Assembly: GCA_013203755.1 (NCBI GenBank)
Contig: JABMPI010000584.1
Coordinates: forward strand, 1-6,100
From: Bacteroidota bacterium
Lineage (GTDB): Bacteria; Bacteroidota; Bacteroidia; Bacteroidales; Prolixibacteraceae
Length of the DNA: 6,100 bases
Direction: 5' to 3'
Shown: positions 1-5,645 of the stretch, in pieces
Layout of the letters: each line of letters starts with the position of its first letter
Position numbering within the stretch: position 1 is the first letter of the stretch
Notes under the pieces: generated by a model
Database searches by the model: none
What the model saw: the letters and a program-made list of their open reading frames with translations, nothing else
Told to the model about the DNA's origin: nothing
Program-made: the position numbers and the translations under genes

Positions 1-947
1 ACAACCGGATTGAAGTTGCCGAAGCTATTCATCAAGCAATGAATATGCCTGACTCTGAGCAGATTGAAAGAAACTCGATTCTTCAGAAACGACTGTTTAT
101 TTATAATGAAGAACGTTGGGCTATAGATTTTATAAAAGGATTGACAGAGGTAAAGAAACTTCAGGAATCAAATTATACGCGTAAGGTTACAAGTCGGGTA
201 ATAAATACTTTGGTTGAAAAATACAAAACTGCAAAGAAAAGGATAATCTTTCTCGATTATGATGGTACATTAACCGGATTTCACAAAGATCCCCAAATGG
301 CTATGCCCGATGACGAACTTTATTCTATCATGAAGAAACTAACATCGTCAAAAAATAATACCATTGTAGTAATTAGTGGTCGTGATAAGGAAACACTTTC
401 GAAATGGTTTGACAGGTATGATAACCAATTGGCATTTATAGCTGAGCACGGCGTTTGGAATAAAAATCCCGGGGTAGAATGGAGTATGAATAATCATATT
501 GAAAAAGATTGGATGGAAATTATTGAACCGGTTTTACAAAATTTTGTTGACCGAACCCCAAGAGCTTTTGTGGAATATAAGAACTACTCTCTGGTTTGGC
601 ATTATCGCGATGCTGATCCTGACATGGGACAACAGCGTGCATGGGAGTTAAAGGACGATTTGAAAAGTTACATTGCCAACCTTAACCTGGAAATAATGGA
701 CGGCGATAAGGTAATTGAAATTAAAAACGCCGGTATTAATAAGGGTATTGCAGCGATAGGAAAGATAGGCGATACAGAATTTGATTTCATCCTTGCCATT
801 GGTGACGACTGGACAGATGAGTACACTTTCAATTCTCTTCCTGAATCGGCCTATACTATAAAAGTTGGTACAAAAACAACGGCAGCGAAATACTATATAA
901 ACGATGTAAAGAGTGTGCGTGACCTTTTAAATCAACTCGAAGATTAA
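1..947 (+). CDS. Bifunctional trehalose-6-phosphate synthase/phosphatase, C-terminal part (5' end outside window)
   Basis: The frame is open from base 3, so the gene starts upstream and the ATG at 39 is internal. The first residues (NRIEVAEAIHQAMNMP, then IERN...LQKRL and the WAIDFIKGL segment) look like the end of an OtsA-type glycosyltransferase (GT20). A linker of about 30 residues leads to a complete OtsB-type HAD phosphatase domain starting near base 240. The four HAD motifs are visible: FLDYDGTL (nucleophile Asp at 255-257, second Asp at 261-263), VVISGRD, the lysine of GINKG, and GDDWTDE (801-821). AEHGVW and the WHYRDADPDMG cap segment are also typical of trehalose phosphatases. In this family the fused enzyme joins UDP-glucose and glucose-6-phosphate into trehalose-6-phosphate and then dephosphorylates it to trehalose in the cytoplasm. 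The phosphatase half looks intact. The synthase half cannot be judged here. Confidence 0.93.
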   Translation, partial: NRIEVAEAIHQAMNMPDSEQIERNSILQKRLFIYNEERWAIDFIKGLTEVKKLQESNYTRKVTSRVINTLVEKYKTAKKRIIFLDYDGTLTGFHKDPQMAMPDDELYSIMKKLTSSKNNTIVVISGRDKETLSKWFDRYDNQLAFIAEHGVWNKNPGVEWSMNNHIEKDWMEIIEPVLQNFVDRTPRAFVEYKNYSLVWHYRDADPDMGQQRAWELKDDLKSYIANLNLEIMDGDKVIEIKNAGINKGIAAIGKIGDTEFDFILAIGDDWTDEYTFNSLPESAYTIKVGTKTTAAKYYINDVKSVRDLLNQLED

Positions 948-962
948 GAATGACATACCTCT

Positions 963-999
963 AGGAGCCTGTCAGTAGGATCAAGACAGGCTGGCTCCT
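963..999 (+). terminator. Bulged hairpin downstream of the trehalose gene, possible terminator
   Basis: The left arm AGGAGCCTGTC (963-973) pairs with the right arm GACAGGCTGGCTCCT (985-999) around an 11-base loop. It makes 11 base pairs with a 4-base bulge in the right arm. The bulge can sit in either of two equivalent registers, because GGCT/CTGG repeats the pairing partner. The stem begins 15 bases after the stop codon and is GC-rich compared with its surroundings. Only three T follow (999-1001), so a classic intrinsic terminator is doubtful. It could also be a 3'-end stabiliser. Confidence 0.5.
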
Positions 1000-1013
1000 T
1001 TGATCTATTGCCA

Positions 1014-1082
1014 TTTATCCCAGATTCTCGGGAGAAATTCAAAATTTGCAATATGATATCTTGAATGTCAATTTGGGATAAA
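1014..1082. repeat. Nested inverted repeat, possible three-way-junction structure
   Basis: Outer arms at 1014-1024 (TTTATCCCAGA) and 1072-1082 (TTTGGGATAAA) pair over 11 positions: ten Watson-Crick pairs and one G-T wobble (1023/1073). Between them lie two further hairpins that abut exactly. One is 1025-1036 (TTCT-CGGG-AGAA). The other is 1037-1042 with 1061-1066 (ATTCAA/TTGAAT). As a + strand RNA this would make a three-way junction with almost no unpaired bases at the branch. On the minus strand the wobble would become a C-A mismatch. No function is known to me. AT-rich sequence makes short stems cheap, so only the outer arm is notable. Confidence 0.4.
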
Positions 1083-1115
1083 CACCAAAATTCTATTTCC
1101 AAATTGAATTCTAAC

Positions 1116-1259
1116 TTATTTCCACTCCTTGGATTTCGAAATCAATATCAACGCAAGAAAACCAACTGATATTTCAAACCCCAGGTAAACAATTAATAAC
1201 CAATTGGGAATGTCAGCGACAATCAGGCTTAAAACTCTTCTTGATGCTAAACTAAACAT
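1116..1259 (-). CDS. Possible 47-residue single-pass membrane protein (hypothetical)
   Basis: A minus-strand ATG at 1259-1257 opens 47 codons ending in TAA at 1118-1116. The product begins MFSLASRR, continues with a long hydrophobic stretch (roughly residues 19-41, including NWLLIVYLGF and VGFLALILIS), and ends in a charged tail, SKSKEWK. That fits one transmembrane helix with basic residues at both ends. The frame stays open for nine codons before the ATG, back to a TGA. A Bacteroidota-like promoter (TTG, 20-base spacer, TACGTTTT) lies just upstream on the same strand. It would be transcribed divergently from the MORN protein gene. I recognise no family. It could instead be the remnant of the 3' end of a larger membrane-protein gene, or chance in AT-rich DNA. 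Confidence 0.35.
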   Translation of the reverse strand: MFSLASRRVLSLIVADIPNWLLIVYLGFEISVGFLALILISKSKEWK

Positions 1260-1269
1260 TTGAGAATAA

Positions 1270-1300
1270 AAAACGTAACTAATCCGTCAAATGAAGTCAA
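1270..1300 (-). promoter_or_regulatory. Candidate minus-strand promoter for the 47-residue ORF
   Basis: Read on the minus strand, TTG (1300-1298) is followed by a 20-base spacer and TACGTTTT (1277-1270). This matches five of the six fixed bases of the Bacteroidota -7 box TAnnTTTG, with the -33 TTG at an acceptable distance. It would give a leader of only about 5-10 bases before the ATG at 1259. It is prediction by eye only. Confidence 0.3.
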
Positions 1301-1314
1301 CTAAAATAAATTCC

Positions 1315-1322
1315 TAATTTTG
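1315..1322 (+). promoter_or_regulatory. Candidate -7 promoter box for the MORN-repeat gene
   Basis: TAATTTTG is a full match to the Bacteroidota primary sigma factor -7 consensus TAnnTTTG. It lies 24 bases before the ATG at 1347, which predicts a short, very AT-rich leader of the kind usual in this phylum. I see no TTG at the -33 distance, so the upstream half is weak or absent. Confidence 0.5.
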
Positions 1323-1346
1323 CGGTTGTAATTATAAAATTAAATT

Positions 1347-2138
1347 ATGCGGATTTCACTATTACTATTTATATTCATTCCCTTTTTTGCTTTCTCTCAA
1401 ATTAATCAAACAGATTCCAACGGATTGCGGCAAGGGCTTTGGAAAAAGCAACAACCTAACGGGAAGTTGATGTACGAAGGCAATTTTAGAGATGGTAAAC
1501 CTGTGGGGGAGTGGAAACGGTTTCATGAAGGAGGCCAGGTAAAAGCGATTATTAATTATAAGGTGGATTCAGATTCTGCATTCTCCCAATTGTTTGATGA
1601 AGCGGGGAAAATGGTTGCAGAAGGAAATTATGTGAATCAGGTAAAAGAGGGGAATTGGGTCTATTTTTCGGGAAAGAGAAAAGTTGCGGAAGAGCAATTT
1701 AAATTAGGACTGAAAAGTGGAGTTTCAAAAAAATACTACGATACTGGGGAGTTAATGGAGAAGGCGGATTGGGTAAATAATATGCAGGAGGGAAATTACC
1801 AGATATATTTTAAAACCGGAGAACCCTATTTACAATGTAAAATGAGTTTTAATCAACGGAATGGTTTATGTTTGGTTCATTCGCAAAAAGGGAAGTTGGA
1901 AATGGAGGCCAATTATAGAAATAACCTGAGGCATGGCGAGTGGAAGTATTACGACGAAAGCGGTAATTTTCTGTATTCTTTAAAATACAATAATGGCGAA
2001 ATATTAAATCCTGAAGTGCGCGATAGCATTGCCAATGTTAAGATGCAAAATCTTGAAAAAGGGCGAGGTAAAATCACCGACCCGGAGAAATTTATGCAAG
2101 ACCCATCGGAATACATGAGAAAAATGAAAATCTTCTAG
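1347..2138 (+). CDS. Secreted MORN-variant repeat protein
   Basis: This protein of 263 residues starts with a signal peptide (MRISLLLFIFIPFFAFSQ, likely cut near residue 17-18). Most of the rest, about residues 26-214, is a run of degenerate MORN-variant repeats with a period of 23-24 residues. The pattern is G-x-x-x-G-x-W-x-x-Y/F-...-G-x-L-x-x-E/K-x-x-Y. Clear copies are GKPVGEWKRFHEGG (50-63), VKEGNWVYFSGK (99-110), LKSGVSKKYYDTGEL (122-136), MQEGNYQIYFKTGEP (146-160) and LRHGEWKYYDESGN (194-207). The last 50 residues are charged and not repeated (DPEKFMQDPSEYMRK). Such repeats form beta-hairpin stacks, and proteins of this kind are common in Bacteroidota, mostly without known function. Databases often label them 'YwqK family antitoxin', but no toxin gene is visible here. 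It has its own likely promoter and a 63-base gap before the protease gene. The extracytoplasmic location is inferred from the signal peptide. Confidence 0.85.
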   Translation: MRISLLLFIFIPFFAFSQINQTDSNGLRQGLWKKQQPNGKLMYEGNFRDGKPVGEWKRFHEGGQVKAIINYKVDSDSAFSQLFDEAGKMVAEGNYVNQVKEGNWVYFSGKRKVAEEQFKLGLKSGVSKKYYDTGELMEKADWVNNMQEGNYQIYFKTGEPYLQCKMSFNQRNGLCLVHSQKGKLEMEANYRNNLRHGEWKYYDESGNFLYSLKYNNGEILNPEVRDSIANVKMQNLEKGRGKITDPEKFMQDPSEYMRKMKIF

Positions 2139-2147
2139 CCAAAGTTA

Positions 2148-2181
2148 TTGATATTTCATTAAATTGGCTTGGTTATATTTT
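2148..2181 (+). promoter_or_regulatory. Candidate promoter for the S8 protease-xseAB transcript
   Basis: TTG (2148-2150), a 23-base spacer and TATATTTT (2174-2181) resemble the Bacteroidota -33/-7 pair, with one base off in the TAnnTTTG box. The distance from the box to the ATG at 2202 is 20 bases, similar to the arrangement before the MORN gene. It would start the protease transcript separately from the MORN gene. A 6-base inverted repeat, AGCCAA (2137-2142) / TTGGCT (2164-2169), overlaps this region and is too weak to call a terminator. Confidence 0.4.
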
Positions 2182-2201
2182 ATGGAGAAAGCCAGACAAA
2201 C

Positions 2202-3845
2202 ATGAACAAAAAGATATTTTTACTATTTTCAATTATTTTAATTTTTCAGACTTTCCAAACGAAAGCTCAGAACTTTTTTTGGGTAGAATTTTCTAATAAA
2301 AGTAACACCAAATATTCAATTGCAAATCCTTATGAATACCTTTCTGAACGTGCAATTGAACGCCGAATAAGACAAAATATTCCAATCGACTCGCTCGATC
2401 TTCCTGTAAATTTAAACTATATCGATTCGGTATTAAATATTGGGGGAGAACTTGTTCACGAATCGAAATGGTTAAACGGAATTACGGTAAAAGTTGAAAT
2501 GGATAATTTCTTAACTGAAGTTGAGAAGTTGCCTTTTGTAAGTGAAGTTCAACTTACAAAACCTTCAGGCGCAAATAAAAGTGCGATCAATAAATTCAAT
2601 GAATCTGTGGGTGCAGAGAAAGCACCAATTGATACTTCTAAATATGGGGCATCGGTTTATCAAACCGGTTTGATGAACGGACAATTTTTGCACAATAAAA
2701 ATTTTAATGGTCAAGGCATGCAAATTGCAATTCTTGATGCAGGATTTTTAAATGCCGATGAGTATTTGGCATTCGATAGTTTATGGGCAAATAATCAGAT
2801 TCTGGGGACAAAAGATTTTGTTGATCCAAATTCGAATGTCTTTGATGCCAACTACCACGGAATGAGTGTACTTTCCTGCATTGGAGGAAATGTTCCCGGG
2901 GACTTAATTGGAACTGCAAGAAAAGCTTCGTTTTGGCTTTTGCGATCGGAAGATGCAGGATCTGAGTTTCTAATCGAAGAAGATAATTGGGTGGTTGCTG
3001 CCGAATTTGCCGATAGTGTTGGAGTAGATATTATTAACTCCTCGCTTGGGTATTTTGTGTATGACGACCCAAGCACAGACCATACTTACGCTGATATGGA
3101 TGGTAAAACCACACGTGTAACACAAGGAGCAAATGTTGCTGCTTCTCGTGGAATTTTGGTTTTTTCCAGTGCCGGAAACGAAGGCAACAATTCATGGAAA
3201 TATTTAATTGCCCCCTCTGATGGCGACAACGTTATTGGAGTTGGAGCAACAAATAAATTTGGTTTTCCAGCATCTTTCACTTCACTTGGTCCGGCGGCCG
3301 ACGGAGATATAAAACCAAATGTTGCCGCAATGGGTTGGAATACCTATCTACAACGCAGCGATGGTTCTTTGGGATCTAGTAGTGGCACCTCTTTTTCTTC
3401 TCCGGTATTGGCCGGAATGGCAGCGTGTTTGTGGCAAGCTTTCCCGTATACCACAGCAAAGCAAGTAAAGCTGGCTTTGGAGTTAAGTTCAAGTAAATAT
3501 AATAATCCTGATTCGTTGATTGGATACGGAATTCCGGACTTCCAAACGGCATGGGTTTATTTAACGAATAATTCCATTTCTCAGCATGAATTTGGAAAAA
3601 ACTGGCAAGTTTATCCAAATCCGGTTGCGAATTATCTTGTCCTTCAACAGGATAATATTGGAATTGAAAAAAAGGTTCGGATTGAAATTTATTCAGTTGA
3701 TGGCAGGAAACTCAAACAATGGATAAAATCAAATACTTCAAAAATTATTTTAAACGGATTACAGTCGTTACCAAGTGGGATTTTGCTTTTGAAAGTAATT
3801 TCAGATAACTCATCTGAAACATTGAAAATATATAAACACCGCTAA
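2202..3845 (+). CDS. Secreted S8 family serine peptidase (subtilase) with T9SS type A sorting domain
   Basis: I place the start at the ATG at 2202, giving 547 residues, because the signal peptide (MNKKIFLLFSIILIFQTFQTKAQ) begins there. An in-frame TTG at 2169 would only add a polar stretch ahead of it. Residues about 25-125 are an N-terminal propeptide-like region with family-typical phrases (FFWVEFSNKS, YLSERAIERR, ESKWLNGITV). The subtilisin fold has its full catalytic set: Asp179 in AILDAGF, His219 in YHGMSV, oxyanion Asn326 in SSAGNEG and Ser397 in GTSFSSP. The His motif is HGM rather than the usual HGT. From about residue 468 the end is a T9SS sorting domain (WQVYPNPVANYLVL, then IYSVDGRKL and LPSGILLLKV). 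It is expected to cross the inner membrane by Sec and the outer membrane by T9SS, and to be released or surface-anchored. The substrate is unknown. The gene ends 3 bases before xseA, which suggests co-transcription. Confidence 0.92.
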   Translation: MNKKIFLLFSIILIFQTFQTKAQNFFWVEFSNKSNTKYSIANPYEYLSERAIERRIRQNIPIDSLDLPVNLNYIDSVLNIGGELVHESKWLNGITVKVEMDNFLTEVEKLPFVSEVQLTKPSGANKSAINKFNESVGAEKAPIDTSKYGASVYQTGLMNGQFLHNKNFNGQGMQIAILDAGFLNADEYLAFDSLWANNQILGTKDFVDPNSNVFDANYHGMSVLSCIGGNVPGDLIGTARKASFWLLRSEDAGSEFLIEEDNWVVAAEFADSVGVDIINSSLGYFVYDDPSTDHTYADMDGKTTRVTQGANVAASRGILVFSSAGNEGNNSWKYLIAPSDGDNVIGVGATNKFGFPASFTSLGPAADGDIKPNVAAMGWNTYLQRSDGSLGSSSGTSFSSPVLAGMAACLWQAFPYTTAKQVKLALELSSSKYNNPDSLIGYGIPDFQTAWVYLTNNSISQHEFGKNWQVYPNPVANYLVLQQDNIGIEKKVRIEIYSVDGRKLKQWIKSNTSKIILNGLQSLPSGILLLKVISDNSSETLKIYKHR

Positions 3846-3848
3846 GGA

Positions 3849-5294
3849 ATGAATCAAAAGTTTACTCTTTCTCAGTTAAACGAATCGATTAAAGATGCTT
3901 TGGTAGATGCATTCCCAGCCACGGTTTGGGTAGTTGCCGAAGTTAGCGAATTGAAAGAAAACCGGAGTGGACATTGTTATCTGGAGCTAATTGAAAAGAG
4001 CGAAAATACTATTATTGCACGTTCGCGGGCAACGGTTTGGTCGTACACTTTCAGAATGTTAAAACCCTATTTTGAAACTTCCACGGGGCAGTCTTTTGCA
4101 CAAGGAATTAAAATTTTGGTTCAGGTAAGCGTTGAATATCATCCGGCGTACGGTTTAAGTTTAAACATAAAAGACATTGATCCTACTTACACGGTTGGCG
4201 ATTTGGCTTTGCAACGAAAAGAGATTATTAATAAGTTGCAAACTGAAGGTATTTTTGACATGAATAAGGAATTGGAATTGCCGCTTGTTCCACAAAAAAT
4301 TGCAATTATCTCTTCGGCTACAGCAGCAGGATTTCAAGATTTTATGAACCAGTTGGAGTCTAATGAATATGGATTTAAATTCTATCCAAAATTATTTGAG
4401 GCGACAATGCAGGGAGTAGAAACTGTACCTTCCATTATTCATGCATTGGAACGAATATTTCAGTACGACGATTTTTTTGATGCGGTAGTAATAATTCGGG
4501 GTGGAGGAGCAACAGCAGATTTGGCTAGTTTCGATAATTACGATCTGGCATTTAATATTACTCAATTTTCATTGCCCGTAATTACCGGAATTGGTCACGA
4601 AAAAGATGATACAATTATAGATTTAGTGGCACATACCCGAATGAAAACGCCGACGGCCGTGGCGGAATTTTTAATAACCGGTGTTGCGCGATTTTACGAA
4701 AGGCTGGTGGAAATGGAAAATGAAGTAATTCAGATTACACGAAATACGGTTGACTTCCAGCAAAATAAATTGGAACGAATTGCAGAGAGTTTAAATTACA
4801 CAGTGTCAGGGTTTATAAATGAAAAGAAGACGCAGCTTACAAAAAAGGGAAATGAATTGCAGCAAAATGTAAGTCAGTTTTCATTCAAAAAAAAATATGA
4901 AATACATAATTTGAAACACCATTTGGACTCTGCTGTTTCGTTGTGGTTTGTTGAAACTAAAAACAGAATGGAACAAAAGCGGCGGGTTCTTAAACGGGTT
5001 GTTGGTGAATCGCTTTTAAAGGAAAATGCAACACTCATTCATTATAAAGATATACTTGTAAGCGAATCGAAAAGAATGATTTTTAGGGAACAGGAAAAAA
5101 TTCACATAAATGAAAATACTGTTCGTTTATTGAATCCTGAGAACATATTAAAACGTGGATATTCATTAACTTTGAAAGATGGAGAGATAATAAAATCGGC
5201 TAAACAATTACAACTAAACGATGAAGTTGAAACACGTTTTGCGGATGGAGTAGTAAAAAGTAAAATCACGAAAAAAGATAAAAATGACAACTAA
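3849..5294 (+). CDS. xseA: Exodeoxyribonuclease VII large subunit
   Basis: This is the catalytic subunit of exonuclease VII, which degrades single-stranded DNA into oligonucleotides from both ends and takes part in repair. The 481-residue protein is at the long end for the family (E. coli XseA is 456). The N-terminal OB-fold DNA-binding domain spans about residues 4-112 (TLSQLNESIKDAL, VWVVAEVSELKENRSGHCYL). The catalytic core follows with its signature motifs: KIAIISSATAAGFQDF (150-165), IIRGGGATADLASFD (215-229) and TGIGHEKDDTIIDLVAHTRM (246-265). A long helical region (about 280-425) is expected to bind the small subunits. The end, ILKRGYSLTL...VETRFADG, is the usual C-terminal barrel segment. 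The start ATG lies 3 bases after the protease stop, with GGA immediately before it. The gene overlaps xseB by 11 bases. Confidence 0.97.
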   Translation: MNQKFTLSQLNESIKDALVDAFPATVWVVAEVSELKENRSGHCYLELIEKSENTIIARSRATVWSYTFRMLKPYFETSTGQSFAQGIKILVQVSVEYHPAYGLSLNIKDIDPTYTVGDLALQRKEIINKLQTEGIFDMNKELELPLVPQKIAIISSATAAGFQDFMNQLESNEYGFKFYPKLFEATMQGVETVPSIIHALERIFQYDDFFDAVVIIRGGGATADLASFDNYDLAFNITQFSLPVITGIGHEKDDTIIDLVAHTRMKTPTAVAEFLITGVARFYERLVEMENEVIQITRNTVDFQQNKLERIAESLNYTVSGFINEKKTQLTKKGNELQQNVSQFSFKKKYEIHNLKHHLDSAVSLWFVETKNRMEQKRRVLKRVVGESLLKENATLIHYKDILVSESKRMIFREQEKIHINENTVRLLNPENILKRGYSLTLKDGEIIKSAKQLQLNDEVETRFADGVVKSKITKKDKNDN

Positions 5295-5484
5295 AAAAGT
5301 GTCGTATAACGAGGCAATGACCGAAATAGAGGAGATTCTTGAAAAGATTGAAAACGAAGAGTTGGATGTAGATGAGTTGGCAGAAAAGGTGAAAAGAGTT
5401 TCTGCACTTTTGAAGATATGTAAAGACAAATTACATAAAACCAACGAACAGGTAGAGCAGGTTTTAAAAGAGATGGAAGATTAA
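5284..5484 (+). CDS. xseB: Exodeoxyribonuclease VII small subunit
   Basis: The 66-residue size and sequence fit XseB, the small helical-hairpin subunit present in several copies per XseA. The family signature is clear: SYNEAMTEIEEILEKIENEE at residues 7-26, followed by LDVDELAEKVKRVSALLKIC and a second amphipathic helix ending EQVLKEMED. The protein is highly charged and acidic overall. Its ATG lies inside the 3' end of xseA in a different frame, with an 11-base overlap. This fits translational coupling, which would keep the two subunits in proportion; that consequence is inferred. Position and sequence together leave little doubt. Confidence 0.95.
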   Translation: MTTKKVSYNEAMTEIEEILEKIENEELDVDELAEKVKRVSALLKICKDKLHKTNEQVEQVLKEMED

Positions 5485-5585
5485 TTTCTTTCTGTATCTT
5501 GAAAACCTCCAATAAATACTTGACTGAAGATGACCTTTAAAAACATATAATAAAATCAAACTTTAACAACCATGGCAGATAAAGT

Positions 5586-5614
5586 TTTGACACAAACATA
5601 GAAAAATAAGTTCT
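5586..5614 (+). promoter_or_regulatory. Weak candidate promoter for the exported hydrolase
   Basis: TTTG (5586-5589), a 17-base spacer and TAAGTTCT (5607-5614) loosely fit the Bacteroidota -33/-7 pattern, with four of six fixed bases in the second box. The box ends 31 bases before the ATG at 5646. The gap 5485-5645 otherwise shows no clear hairpin terminator after xseB. Some promoter is expected in this gap, but this particular one is a weak match. Confidence 0.25.
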
Positions 5615-5645
5615 TATCTGGTGTCTTGGTTCTAATCTTAAACAA

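Noticed and set aside
39..41. ATG at 39 as the start of a separate trehalose-phosphatase gene
   Set aside because: The same frame is open back to base 3 and encodes typical OtsA C-terminal sequence (VAEAIHQAMNMP), so this is an internal methionine of a fused enzyme.
2137..2169. Inverted repeat AGCCAA/TTGGCT after the MORN gene as a terminator
   Set aside because: Six base pairs around a 21-base loop with no T run is within chance for AT-rich DNA.
2169..2201. TTG start at 2169 extending the protease by 11 residues
   Set aside because: The extension (VIFYGESQTN) is polar and would precede the signal peptide. The ATG at 2202 begins directly with MNKKIF, and the candidate -7 box at 2174-2181 lies inside the extension.
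2704..3618. Minus-strand open frames within the protease gene
   Set aside because: They lie opposite a well-supported gene with intact catalytic motifs, and their products show no recognisable domain or signal. They are shadows of the coding strand.
5102..5512. Minus-strand open frames over the xseA end and xseB
   Set aside because: Both XseA and XseB are recognised on the + strand through this stretch. The antisense products are low-complexity Ser/Phe-rich, as expected for the antisense of Lys/Glu-rich coding sequence.
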